From NCBI GenBank assembly GCA_965242745.1, contig CBDETG010000035.1:62001-126000 (forward strand): DNA of 64,000 nt, given 5' to 3'. Source of the stretch: JABAAI01 sp965242745. GTDB taxonomy: Bacteria; Spirochaetota; Leptospiria; Leptospirales; Leptonemataceae. The notes beneath the pieces are model-generated. The model had not been told where the DNA came from. It did not search any database and saw only the letters and a list, made by a program, of their open reading frames with translations. A program made the position numbers and the translations under genes. Of this stretch, positions 17,809-27,400 are shown one piece after another (the stretch's first letter is position 1; every line of letters begins with the position of its first letter).

Positions 17809-18954
17809 TTGCTTAGCTTCGGCGATGACTGCGAGCGCAGGGAGCTGGGGGAGGTTTGTACTTATGTGCGCGGAATAACTTACCGTAAAAATGATGAGTT
17901 GCAATCAGGTGACGGATTAAAGATTTTGCGCGCAAATAACATCTCTCTTGCGACCAATACTTTAAATTTTACCGATGTGAAAGTTGTTTCAAAGGCGATT
18001 AGAGTTCGTAACGACCAAAAATTGATAGCAGATGATATATTGATTAGTGCTGCAAGCGGAAGCAAAGCGCACGTTGGTAAAGTTGCATATATAAAGCAAG
18101 ATTTAGATTACTTTTTTGGTGGGTTTATGGCTGTTTTTAGAACGAAGGAATTACTTAGTAGTCGATTTCTTTTTCATTATCTAATTGGTAATAACTTTGC
18201 AAAATATCTTGAAAGTAGCCTTACAAGCACAACTATCAATAACCTGAGCTCGGCCATTATGAATACGTTCCCCATCCCCATCCCGCCGCTATCCGTACAA
18301 AAAGAGATCGTCAAAATACTCGACAGCTTTACAGAGCTGGAGGCAGAGCTGGAGGCAGAGCTGGAGGCAAGAAAGAAGCAGTATGCGTATTATAGGGAGG
18401 GCTTGCTTAGCTTCGGCGATGACTGCGAGCGCAGGGAGCTGGGGGAGGTTGTAACAAATATTTCAGCACCAAAGAAAATAAAACGTGAGCACTATAATGA
18501 AGGCATAAAATACCCTATTATTGACCAATCTCAAAAATATATTTCAGGTTATACCGATGATAAAAGTGCCTTGTTGCCTAAGGGTGAATATATTATTTTT
18601 GGGGAACATACGCGGATAATAAAGTATGTGAATTTTTCATTTGCTCAAGGTGCTGACGGTATAAAAATATTATTATCAAAAGATTACATCATGGCAAAAT
18701 ATTTATATCATTCGCTTCGTAATATAAATATACTAAATCGTGGATATAGTAGACACTGGAATATTCTTAAACCGACTACCATCCCCATCCCCCCGCTATC
18801 TGAACAAAAACGCATTGTCGCTATTTTGGATCAATTTGAGGCTTTAGCGCATGATATTTCTATAGGCCTGCCCGCAGAGCTCCAGGCCCGCCGCAAACAA
18901 TACGAGTACTACCGCGAAAAGCTTTTGACATTCAAAGAACGGGAGATTCGCTAA
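17809..18954 (+). CDS. hsdS: Type I restriction-modification specificity subunit HsdS
   Basis: 381 aa with two target-recognition domains (about 19-160 and 210-330), each preceded by DCERRELGEV and followed by IPIPPLS(V/E)QK(E/R)IV...LD, then a coiled-coil spacer RKKQY(A/E)YYRE. This is the alternating TRD/conserved-region plan of HsdS. The start is uncertain: TTG 17809 is simply the first start after the broken module, and the same frame is open upstream to the extra G. No hsdM or hsdR lies in the window. The linker repeats at the nucleotide level, so recombination among modules and slippage of the ELEA repeat are both possible. TRDs are AT-richer than the linkers. Confidence 0.85.
   Translation: MLSFGDDCERRELGEVCTYVRGITYRKNDELQSGDGLKILRANNISLATNTLNFTDVKVVSKAIRVRNDQKLIADDILISAASGSKAHVGKVAYIKQDLDYFFGGFMAVFRTKELLSSRFLFHYLIGNNFAKYLESSLTSTTINNLSSAIMNTFPIPIPPLSVQKEIVKILDSFTELEAELEAELEARKKQYAYYREGLLSFGDDCERRELGEVVTNISAPKKIKREHYNEGIKYPIIDQSQKYISGYTDDKSALLPKGEYIIFGEHTRIIKYVNFSFAQGADGIKILLSKDYIMAKYLYHSLRNINILNRGYSRHWNILKPTTIPIPPLSEQKRIVAILDQFEALAHDISIGLPAELQARRKQYEYYREKLLTFKEREIR
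18334..18369 (+). repeat. 12-bp tandem repeat x3 (GAGCTGGAGGCA)
   Basis: Three in-frame ELEA copies between the two recognition domains, equivalent in position to the TAEL repeats of EcoR124-type HsdS, whose number sets the target spacer length. Confidence 0.9.
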
Positions 18955-19149
18955 GAGCTGCGGTGCTTACTTTTTCTCGCTTTTGCCAACTCAATCTGAC
19001 TAGGACAAAATAATGCAAAAATGATGTAGGACAACCAAGGCTTCTGCCCCCATTTAGGCAAATACCAACCCTAAAAAAAGGAGCTAAAGGCGCATACAAA
19101 ATAACATACGAAGATCCTTGTGTCATTGAAAAAAGAAGGGAGGCAGGAC

Positions 19150-19430
19150 ATGAGCTACAGAAAAATTGCTAAAAGATTAGGCTTATCCAAGATAAGCAAT
19201 AGCCCATGAGATAAAGTCAAAGTCGCAGGAAGGATCAAGTATATCGTGCTGATCGTGCGCAATTTGCAAGCGATGGGATTAGGTATCGCAACAAAACACC
19301 CGCGTATTTGCATGCGACCCGGAGCGCCATGGCAGAAAGGATTAGTAGAAAATTCTATTCGCTTACTTTAGGTATACTTTCCCAGGCAAAACTTCACTAT
19401 ATCCCGCGCCTAAGTGAAACAAACCAATGC
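19150..19430 (+). mobile_element. Decayed IS30-family transposase remnant
   Basis: ATG 19150 starts MSYRKIAKRLGLSKIS, a transposase helix-turn-helix, stopping after 19 codons. From about 19305 the DDE C-terminal motif of IS30 transposases is readable: ACDP (one-base shift) then APWQKGLVENSIRLL, a stop in place of Arg, then YFPRQNF-like sequence. Catalytic Glu is in the GLVEN motif. The middle is deleted. 18955-19149 has no gene. Confidence 0.65.
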
Positions 19431-19572
19431 GCCCAAGAGCCGTTGATCGTAAAATTTGCTGCAGAAAGCATAGTACAGGCCCAGATTCCGCAAATTCCCA
19501 GCTGCATAGCTTTGAAGTACTTTAGGTGACATAATTCGACCTGTTTTGCCCACATTCCATAAGCAAAGAGAC

Positions 19573-21720
19573 ATATCGGCAAGGCATAGGCATTGGTCTG
19601 GCGCGGCGACATCCATGACGACAAGGCATAGGCATTGGTCTGGCGCGGCGACATCCATGTCTTAGCGCCAGACTCTCGCACCTCGTGTGCTCGGGACGCA
19701 ATGCCTATGCCTTGCACTGGATTGTTCTGGTATGTATAGCACGCAGATGGGTATTAGGCCTGTGTTGCAGCTCTAAACGTTGCCGGGCTTGTTCTGGTAT
19801 GTACAGCACACGAGCCCCTGCGCCCAATGTGACATAATACGGCGGCCAGACGCCCTTTATTACAACAGCGCCGCCGTCAGCAAAACCAACGCTATATTAT
19901 CACAACCACGCCCCGACTCCGCATATTACAACCCCGCCCCTGTCATCACAAGCACATACGCGACATAATGCGGCGCCCAGACGCCATTTATTACAAAACC
20001 GCCACGGCAAATCATAGGCATTGGTCTGGCGCGGTGGCCTCCTTGCCTTAGCGCCGACTCTCGCACCTCCTGTGCTCGGGACGCAATGCCTATGATTTGC
20101 ACTGGATTGTTCTGGTATGTACAGCACACGAGCCCCTGCGCCCAATGTGACATAATACGGCGGCCAGACGCCCTTTATTACAACAGCGCCGCCGTCAGCA
20201 AAACCAACGCTATATTATTACAACCACGCCCAGACGCCGCTTACTACAACCCCGCCTCTGTCATCACAAGCACATACACGACATAATGCGGCGCCCAGAC
20301 GCCATTTATTACAAAACCGACACGACAAGGCATAGGCATTGGTCTGGCGCGGCGACTTCCATGTCTTAGCGCCAGACTCTCGCACCTCGTGTGCTCGGGA
20401 CGCAATGCCTATGCCTTGCACTGGCTTGTTCTGGTATGTACAGCAACAGAAAAAAACCATATCTGTTTTGTCAGCCCTGCTTTAGCGCCGACTCTCGCAC
20501 ATCCTGTGCTCGGGACGCAATGCCTATGCCTTGCACTGGCTTGTTCTGGTATGTACAGCAGCAGAAAAAACCATATCTGTTTTGTCAGCCCTGCTTTAGC
20601 GCCGACTCTCGCACATCCTGTGCTCGTGACGCAATGCCTATGATTTGCACTGGATTGTTCTGGTATGTACAGCACACGAGCCCCTGCGCCCAATGTGACA
20701 TAATACGGCGGCCAGACGCCCTTTATTACAACAGCGCCGCCGTCAGCAAAACCAACGCTATATTATTACAACCACGCCCAGACGCCGCTTACTACAACCC
20801 CGCCCCTGTCATCACAAGCACATACACGACATAATGCGGCCGCCCAGACGCCATTTATTACAAAACCGCCCGCAGTCAGCAAAGCCCAACGCTATATTAT
20901 TACAACCACGCCCAGACGCCGCTTACTACAACCCCGCCCCTGTCATCACAAGCACATACACGACATAATGCGGCGGCCAGACGCCATTTATTACAAAACC
21001 GCCACGGCAAGGCATAGGCATTGGTCTGGCGCGGCGACATCCATGACGGCAAGGCATAGGCATTGGTCTGGCGCGGCGACATCCATGTCTTAGCGCCAGA
21101 CTCTCGCACCTCGTGTGCTCGGGACGCAATGCCTATGCCTTGCACTGGATTGTTCTGGTATGTACAGCTCCACAAAAAACCATATCTGTTTTGTCAGCCC
21201 TGCTTTAGCGCCGACTCTCGCACCTCGTGTGCTCGGGACGCAATGCCTATGCCTTGCACTGAATTCTTCTGGTATGTGTACAGCACACGAGCCCCTGCGC
21301 CCAATGTGACATAATACGGCGGCCAGACGCCATTTATTACAACAGCGCCGCCGTCAGCAAAACCAACGCTATATTATCACAACCACGCCCCGACTCCGCA
21401 TATTACAACCCCGCCCCTGTCATCACAAGCACATACGCGACATAATACGGCGTCCAGACGCCCTTTATTACAACACCGCCCCAGTCAACAGAAACCCAAC
21501 GCCGCATATTACAACAAGTCCGAGACTCCATTTATTACAACACCGCCCCGTCAGCAAAGCTCTACGTTCTCTACACCATCGCCCAGACTCCACTTACTAC
21601 AACACCGCCCGCCCCGTCATCACTACAACGCTGCTTATTACACCCGCGCCAGACTCTGCCTATCACCGCAAAGGCCCGCCTGTCAATCCTACAGCGTCCC
21701 AGTACTCAAGCGCCCCTTAT
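19573..21720. repeat. Palindromic/tandem repeat field of about 2.1 kb
   Basis: Two module types alternate. Module A is an inverted repeat: AAGGCATAGGCATTGGTCTG and GCGCGGCGACATCCATG on one side, then AGCGCCAGACTCTCGCACCT, CAATGCCTATGCCTTGCACT and TTGTTCTGGTATGTACAG. Copies of the right half are near 19700, 20083, 20404, 20518, 20632, 21127 and 21240. Module B is a run of imperfect 40-50-bp units with CAGACGCC, TATTACAAC, CGCC and GTCATCAC or GTCAGCA. Short frames across it are accidental. Modules resemble those at six other loci in the window. No protein gene is supported here. Confidence 0.85.
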
Positions 21721-21955
21721 TACTACGACGCCATTTTAAGACCAGGGCCTTGTTGTAATAAGCAAAAGCGAGAATCGGAGATTCCACGCAGGTACCATAG
21801 CGCTTATACGCCGATTCAGGCGTTTTCGATGCTATCATTTTTCTATACTGATGAATATCCATAACTCTGGTGATAGATAGGAAAAATACCATAAATAACG
21901 CTTCCATCACCAGCGGGCCCTTGAATAAAATGTAGCTGAAACAAAAAGTAAAAAC

Positions 21956-23086
21956 ATGCTATATCCTTCACACAACTCACTGCTAAGCATTGCTCCTATG
22001 GTTTCCTATACTGACCGCCATTTTCGTTATCTTATGCGTTTGATCACCCGCCACTGTCTACTTTATACAGAAATGATATGCGCCCAAGCCATCGTAAAAG
22101 GGAAGACCACACAGCTGCTTTCCTTTTCTTCCCAAGAAAAGCCTCTTATCTTACAAATAGCTGGCGCAGAACCTAAGCTTCTTGCAAAAAGCGCGCGCAT
22201 TGCGCAGGACTTTGGCTATACAGGCTTGAATCTCAACTTTGGCTGCCCAAGCCAACACGCCCGTGAGGGCGGCTTCGGCGCTTGTCTCATGGAAGAGCCA
22301 GAAAAAGCAGCAGACTGTTTTTTTGCCCTGCAAAGCGCAAGCCCACTCCCGGTAAGCATCAAACACCGCCTAGGCATAGGAAAAACAAGTTCTTATGAGC
22401 CGCTTGCGCGTTTTGTCAGTACCTTAGCAGAGGCAGGCTGCGCGCATTTCATAGTACATGCCCGCAATGCGCTTCTATGCGGAGTATCTCCCAAAAAAAA
22501 TCGCACTATCCCTGAACTTCGCCATGATTTCGTCTACCAGTTAGCGCATGATTTCCCTCACTTGCGCTTTGATCTCAACGGGGCTATAAGTAATCTCAAG
22601 CAAGCGCAGTCTTTACTAGAAACAAAAGAAAAGCTAAGCTCTGTCATAGAAAAAACAGCTGCAGACAAGACTGCCAGCAGCAATAAGGAGCAAAACAAGA
22701 TTGGAAAACAAAGAGCAGGCGCAGCAAAGATTCAAGGAATTATGATTGGCCGCGCCGCTTATGCGCAGCCTTATCTCTTCGCCTTGGCTGATCAGAGCTT
22801 CTATGCTTCTACAAACAAGGTCCCTAGCCGATACGAGATTGTCAAGGCCTTCCAAGCCTATATAGAGCAATGTACAAATCCACTGGACAAACGAATCAGT
22901 ATTAAGCATAGCTTAGCGCTCTTTCAAGCTATACCTGGGGCCCGCGCATGGAGACAATACTTAAGCAATGCTGCGCAAGAAAAAGACCCATCTGCTGCGG
23001 CGCTGGAGCAAGCCCTGCGCTTCATTCCTGACTCTTACCTGCATCTTAGGGGTGATGCGCGCGAAAAAGAGAAGGCAAAGTCATAG
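21956..23086 (+). CDS. dusA: tRNA-dihydrouridine synthase (DusA-like)
   Basis: FMN-dependent reduction of uridines in the tRNA D-loop. 376 aa. SIAPMVSYTDRHFRYLMR at the N-terminus, LNLNFGCPS and GGFGACLM with the conserved Cys, VSIKHRLGI, FIVHARNALLCGVSPKKNR, which is diagnostic for DusA, and IMIGRAAY. A Lys/Ala-rich insertion (about 218-246) lies between the loop after DLNGAISN and IMIGR; the family normally has a short turn there. ATG 21956. 21721-21955 contains no supported gene. Confidence 0.92.
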   Translation: MLYPSHNSLLSIAPMVSYTDRHFRYLMRLITRHCLLYTEMICAQAIVKGKTTQLLSFSSQEKPLILQIAGAEPKLLAKSARIAQDFGYTGLNLNFGCPSQHAREGGFGACLMEEPEKAADCFFALQSASPLPVSIKHRLGIGKTSSYEPLARFVSTLAEAGCAHFIVHARNALLCGVSPKKNRTIPELRHDFVYQLAHDFPHLRFDLNGAISNLKQAQSLLETKEKLSSVIEKTAADKTASSNKEQNKIGKQRAGAAKIQGIMIGRAAYAQPYLFALADQSFYASTNKVPSRYEIVKAFQAYIEQCTNPLDKRISIKHSLALFQAIPGARAWRQYLSNAAQEKDPSAAALEQALRFIPDSYLHLRGDAREKEKAKS

Positions 23087-23103
23087 CCTGTTTTTGCAGC
23101 CTA

Positions 23104-23811
23104 TCATGGTAAATGAGCAAGCAAAGCCTCCAAGCTCTCATCTAAAGATAAATGAGAGTTGTCCATACGCACTGCATCGGGGCAAAGACGCAGGCTTCCG
23201 AATTTCCGTATCTTATCGCCCTCATCCCTTTTTCTTATTTCCTCTTGGATCGTCTGCAGCTCTACTTGATGACCCAATTTCTCTAAGTCTTTACGGCGCC
23301 TTTTGGCGCGCACATCTAAACTTGCTTCTATAAAGAACTTGAAAGGAGCATCTGGAAAAACCTCACTGCCTATATCCCGGCCATCTACTACTACATTATG
23401 ACTGCGCGCTATAGCTCTCAATTCCCTATTCACCCAGCTGCGGCAATCCGGGTCATTGGCTGCTACATAAATCTGCCTGGTCAGCTCTGGGCTGCGTAAT
23501 TTTTTGTCTACAGACTGCCCCTTATAGAAATGGCATTGCCTGCCTTCTTGAATACGAACCTTACAAGGCAATGCCTTGAAATCTATCATAGCTTTATTTT
23601 TTAAAAAAAGGCGGGGGAAGTCTTCGAGCTCCATGCCTCTCTCTGCAGCTATGTTTTCTAGTAAAGTAAAGGTTAAAAGGCGATAGAGAGCGCCTGAGTC
23701 CAGATGAATGAAAGACATTCGCTCAGCAAGGAGCCTTGCCAGAGTACTTTTGCCAGAAGCAGAAGGGCCGTCCAAGGCAATTACGATCTTTTGAGCAAGC
23801 TCCACCCGCAT
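23104..23811 (-). CDS. cmk: Cytidylate kinase
   Basis: 235 aa. P-loop GPSASGKST, LDSGALYR (CMP-binding), VVVDGRDIGSEVFPDAPFKF and the RxxRD lid (KRDEGDKIR) are present. Phosphorylates CMP/dCMP using ATP. Convergent with dusA, 17 bp apart; tyrA lies 12 bp upstream on the same strand, so cmk, tyrA and pheA probably form an operon, as in bacteria that keep aroA-tyrA-cmk together. The C-terminal SPLxxAxDA motif is altered to RLCPDAVRMD. Confidence 0.93.
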   Translation of the reverse strand: MRVELAQKIVIALDGPSASGKSTLARLLAERMSFIHLDSGALYRLLTFTLLENIAAERGMELEDFPRLFLKNKAMIDFKALPCKVRIQEGRQCHFYKGQSVDKKLRSPELTRQIYVAANDPDCRSWVNRELRAIARSHNVVVDGRDIGSEVFPDAPFKFFIEASLDVRAKRRRKDLEKLGHQVELQTIQEEIRKRDEGDKIRKFGSLRLCPDAVRMDNSHLSLDESLEALLAHLP

Positions 23812-23823
23812 TTTTAGCCATGA

Positions 23824-24720
23824 TCAGGAAGGAGAGCAAATTTGGGAACGAAGCTTATTTGTTTTCTTAAACCATGAATACCAAAAAGAAGAATTTTCCT
23901 GCTCCAAGGCTTTGCTCAATGCGCTTGCGCCTTGACTGAAGCTTTGCAGGGCGCTTAGTATATTTTCCTTGTTTGTTTCTAATATGCCAAGCAGCATTTC
24001 TGGATTGCTGGAAGCCAGCCTGCTCATATCTTGGAAACCTCCCCCAATAGGGAGCACAGGCGCCCTCCGCTTCCACGTTGGGAGAGACATATTTTCCTGT
24101 ATCCAATGGCAAAGCAGACCAGCAAGCAAATGCGGCACATGACTCAGATAGGCCATAGCTTCATCATGCTGCTTTGGCGTAACCTGGCAGGTATACATGC
24201 CTATAGCTTCCCAGAAAGCTGCTAATATCTCCACATCCTTTTTCCTTTTTGGACTGGAGGCAATGAGGCAAAGGCGCTTATCAAAAAGATTTTTTATGGC
24301 GGCGCCCGGCCCGCTCTTTTCAGAACCGCACAGAGGATGGGATGCCACAAAGCGAAGGTCTGTCCGGGCTTGGAATGCTTTGCAAAGGGCCTCCTGAGTA
24401 GAAGAAAGGTCTGTAATCAAGCCGCGCATATGAGGCAGCTGACGGGCGAGGCTTAGGCTTACATCTACAGGGACCGCTAGTACCACCATGTCATAGAGCT
24501 CATAAGGGATGTTGTTGATCTCAGAGCTGCCGCTTAGAAGTATTCTTTCTGTAATCTTTAAGGCCTCCAGCTTCTGTGCGCTTTGCTTGGAGCGCACTAT
24601 AGCCCAAATCCGGGCGTGGGGATTCTTTGCGCGTATTGCTAAAGCCAAGGAAGTACCCATCATACCTGCGCCGTAAATTAAAATAGTGCGAAAAGAAGAA
24701 AGGCCTTGTTTAACAATCAT
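23824..24720 (-). CDS. tyrA: Prephenate dehydrogenase
   Basis: 298 aa. NAD-binding ILIYGAGMMGTSLALAI, DLSSTQEAL, and the prephenate-binding FVASHPLCGSEKSGPGAA (catalytic His). C-terminal helical dimerisation domain with HDEAMAYLSHVPHLLAG. Converts prephenate to 4-hydroxyphenylpyruvate for tyrosine. ATG 24720. No ACT domain. Pairs with PheA upstream. Confidence 0.92.
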   Translation of the reverse strand: MIVKQGLSSFRTILIYGAGMMGTSLALAIRAKNPHARIWAIVRSKQSAQKLEALKITERILLSGSSEINNIPYELYDMVVLAVPVDVSLSLARQLPHMRGLITDLSSTQEALCKAFQARTDLRFVASHPLCGSEKSGPGAAIKNLFDKRLCLIASSPKRKKDVEILAAFWEAIGMYTCQVTPKQHDEAMAYLSHVPHLLAGLLCHWIQENMSLPTWKRRAPVLPIGGGFQDMSRLASSNPEMLLGILETNKENILSALQSFSQGASALSKALEQENSSFWYSWFKKTNKLRSQICSPS

Positions 24721-24792
24721 AATCTAAAATCCAAGCATGGCCCTAAGTCTGAGCTATATTTCCCTGCCAGCAGCGCAGAGCTTCCTTTAGGC

Positions 24793-25935
24793 TTAGGCCC
24801 GTATTCCACTTTCTACAGGATTATCCAGGCGCGGATAAGAGCCAAGAAGCTTTACATAAGAGACCTGCCTACGCATCTTTTTCAAAATAGGAATAATGTG
24901 AGTATCCTGATAATGGCCAAGGAAGTCTACAAAAAAATGGTAACCTCCCATAGTATCCCGCCGCATCCGAGACTCTATCTTTGTCAAATTGATACGAGAA
25001 TCGGCGAAAAGCTGCAATACTGAAGCAAGAGAACCAGGGCGATCAGCTAAGGCAAAGACCAGAGAAGTCTTATCATCTTGCGTGGGCGCGCATTCCTCTT
25101 TCCCAAGAAGGAAAAAACGCGTGTAGTTCGTAGCTTTATCGTGTATGTTGCGCGCTATCAATTCCAAGCCATAGCTTTGGGCAGCCAATTCCGAAGCAAT
25201 GGCGGCGCCATCTTTGTTTTTGGAAGCTAAGCTGGCAGCAAGAGCAGTGCTTGCAACTTCTATAAATTCCACTTTTTTTAGAAGCAAATGCTTGTCCAGC
25301 CATTCGCGGCATTGTTCTTGGGCAGCAGGCATGCTATACACCCTCCGTACCGCTGAGAGCCGGCTTTTTTTGTAAAAAAGCAAATGATGCTTTACTAAGA
25401 GATAATGCTCAGCATAAATTTTCAGGCTGCTTTCTAAGAGTTTATCAAGGCTGATGGGAATGCTGCCTTGTGTACTGTTGTCTATAGGGACAAGGCCATA
25501 ATCCGCCTGTCCATCCTCAACAATACGGAAGACATCAGCTATACTGCTCTGCGCCCGCGCATGAAGCGCATCACCGAAACGCTCTTGTAAAGCAACATGC
25601 GAGAAAGAGGCCGCAGGTCCTAAGTAGGCTACCACGGGGCGTCCCTCTAAGCTGATGGCAGAAGACATGATTTCACGATAGATTCTCTGCAAAGAAGCTA
25701 AAGAAAGCTGCGGCGATTGGGGCTCTCTTTTTGCAAGATAAGCCTTCAAATTCGCATACACTTCTTTTTCTCTATCAGGGCGGTACACTGCTTCCTTACG
25801 TTTGCGCTTCATATGCCCTATTTTGTTCGCCAATAAAGCGCGCTCTGATAAGAGCTCCAGCACCTGTAAGTCTATGCGGTCAATATGCTCACGCATCCTA
25901 TGGAGCATTTCTTTGCTGTTTGTTAGAGAAGACAT
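24793..25935 (-). CDS. pheA: Bifunctional chorismate mutase / prephenate dehydratase
   Basis: 380 aa from ATG 25935 (TTG 25956 possible). Chorismate mutase helical domain (about 10-90; REHIDRIDLQVLELLSERA), prephenate dehydratase domain (about 100-275; VAYLGPAASFSH, DYGLVPIDNSTQGS, and the catalytic Thr-Arg-Phe in ATNYTRFFLLG), then an ACT domain (about 290-370; RPGSLASVL, LTKIESRMRRDTMGGYHFFV). The usual ESRP Phe-sensing motif is ESRM. Makes phenylpyruvate; likely feedback-controlled by Phe through ACT. Confidence 0.95.
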   Translation of the reverse strand: MSSLTNSKEMLHRMREHIDRIDLQVLELLSERALLANKIGHMKRKRKEAVYRPDREKEVYANLKAYLAKREPQSPQLSLASLQRIYREIMSSAISLEGRPVVAYLGPAASFSHVALQERFGDALHARAQSSIADVFRIVEDGQADYGLVPIDNSTQGSIPISLDKLLESSLKIYAEHYLLVKHHLLFYKKSRLSAVRRVYSMPAAQEQCREWLDKHLLLKKVEFIEVASTALAASLASKNKDGAAIASELAAQSYGLELIARNIHDKATNYTRFFLLGKEECAPTQDDKTSLVFALADRPGSLASVLQLFADSRINLTKIESRMRRDTMGGYHFFVDFLGHYQDTHIIPILKKMRRQVSYVKLLGSYPRLDNPVESGIRA

Positions 25936-25968
25936 CAGTAAGCAGGCGCCAAGCAAAAGTCAGGGAGA

Positions 25969-25986
25969 ACTATATACAAGAGTCCA
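25969..25986 (+). repeat. Left terminal inverted repeat of methyltransferase cassette
   Basis: ACTATATACAAGAGTCCA; reverse complement of 27383-27400. Lies 38 bp beyond the stop codon of the enclosed gene. Confidence 0.85.
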
Positions 25987-26023
25987 CTAAAAAGATTTCG
26001 CATGATTTGCGATCCTTGCCTTA

Positions 26024-27286
26024 TCAAAGTAAATAAGACTTATCAAAATCTTTCATAGCCTTTTTGATAGTCTCTAAGTCCGCCTTCACCCATTCATGCC
26101 TGCTTTGCAATTCCGTGTGTATGTACTTTTCCATATCTCTAAAATTATGCGTTAGTACTTTGTATTCCAGCTTATAGCCCCTGTTTGGATCGCTGGTCTG
26201 GTAGCTGTTTAGGCGCTTTTGTATGTCATGAGCTATGCCTACTTTGTATTCGTCCTTGAAAAACTTTTTGTTAGAAATAACATAGACGTATTTTTGCTCT
26301 AGGTCCGTCTGCCTAAGGTCTGTTCTTTTAGGAGGTGTTGTAGAAAAGTTCAGGGCTTTCTTGTAGTCAAAAAGTTCTTCTGGATTTGCTACTTCTTTCT
26401 TTAGCCTCTCCTGCACCAGCTCGTATGCTTTGATACTTATGTCTATGCCTACCCACTTGCGCCCCAGCTTTTCAGCTGCAATGCACGTGGTAGCGCAGCC
26501 GCAAAACGGGTCCAGCACAAGCTCGCCTTTTTTGCTGCTTGCCTGGATGATGCGTTCCAATAAGGCGAGTGGCTTTTGCGTAGGGTAGCCCGTGCGTTCT
26601 TTTGCTTGGGAGGCGGTCATGAATGAGGGAATATCCATAAACCAGTCAAGACACTTTGTGCCTAGTGAGTGCTTTGCATGTTCTCCATCCGCCCATCGTG
26701 CTGGTTTCTCAGCCTTGTTTTTATAGGGGACCCTGATACTGTCATAATTGAAAGCAGTATCTTTTGTTTTCACATAGAAAAATAAGATGTCGTGTTTTCT
26801 AGGGAAACAAGTTTTAGCCTCCGAAGCGCCTTTATAGCACCACACGAGTTCATTCCTAAAGTTTGTCTCGCCAAATATACAGTCTAAGAGTATTTTCAAG
26901 TAATGGCTCATCGTGGGATCGCAGTGCAAATACAAACTGCCGGTGTTTTTTAGTATCCGGTGGCATTCCAGCAGCCGTATTGCCATGTAGGCTAAGTAGC
27001 AGAAGTTGTACTTGTTGCCATAATTCCTTATGCCCATAAGAAAGCTGTATAGCTCGTCTTGGTCTTCTTTGATAGTCTTTAGCCATTCTTTTTTTAGATC
27101 TGCTTCTTGAAAATAATCTCGGAAGTTTGCGCCCTCTGCAGTGCTTTCTATAGGCGCCGTAAAGACTTTCTTTTTATTGAAGGGCGGGTCCAAGTATATC
27201 AAGTCTACGCATTTGGAGTTTATATTTTGTAGTACGTCTATGTTGTCACGGCAGTAGATAGATCTATTTTGCAGATTGCTTTTCAT
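26024..27286 (-). CDS. Beta-class DNA methyltransferase fused to a GIY-YIG/T5orf172-like domain
   Basis: 420 aa. Motif IV LIYLDPPFN (about 30) precedes motif I DPFCGCATT (about 260), the beta-class order of N6-adenine/N4-cytosine methyltransferases; a target-recognition segment lies between. A C-terminal domain (about 328-412) reads YVYVISN...YKVGIAHDIQKRLNSYQTSDP...MEKYIH...EWV, the pattern of the T5orf172/Mug113 branch of the GIY-YIG superfamily. No restriction partner is adjacent. The extra domain may act in DNA binding or cleavage; unknown. Gene is flanked by inverted repeats. ATG 27286. Confidence 0.85.
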   Translation of the reverse strand: MKSNLQNRSIYCRDNIDVLQNINSKCVDLIYLDPPFNKKKVFTAPIESTAEGANFRDYFQEADLKKEWLKTIKEDQDELYSFLMGIRNYGNKYNFCYLAYMAIRLLECHRILKNTGSLYLHCDPTMSHYLKILLDCIFGETNFRNELVWCYKGASEAKTCFPRKHDILFFYVKTKDTAFNYDSIRVPYKNKAEKPARWADGEHAKHSLGTKCLDWFMDIPSFMTASQAKERTGYPTQKPLALLERIIQASSKKGELVLDPFCGCATTCIAAEKLGRKWVGIDISIKAYELVQERLKKEVANPEELFDYKKALNFSTTPPKRTDLRQTDLEQKYVYVISNKKFFKDEYKVGIAHDIQKRLNSYQTSDPNRGYKLEYKVLTHNFRDMEKYIHTELQSRHEWVKADLETIKKAMKDFDKSYLL

Positions 27287-27382
27287 TTGCCTGCTAAAAC
27301 GAGGGCCGCAGATCCTGGCCTACGCCCGCATGCCTTATTATTACTAGGTCTAAGCGCCTGCAAGCTTTTCTATTCGTTTTTA

Positions 27383-27400
27383 TGGACTCTTGTATATAGT
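27383..27400 (-). repeat. Right terminal inverted repeat of methyltransferase cassette
   Basis: Complement of the left copy at 25969-25986, about 97 bp upstream of the methyltransferase start. The rest of 27287-27562 shows no gene. Confidence 0.85.

Noticed and set aside
20391..20834. 147-codon frame in the repeat field
   Set aside because: Made of repeat modules read in one frame; the repeats recur in other frames elsewhere.
19573..21720. CRISPR array
   Set aside because: Units are long, imperfect and palindromic, of different types, with no regular unique spacers and no cas genes.
21689..21910. 73-codon minus-strand frame
   Set aside because: No family similarity or ribosome site; at the edge of the repeat field.
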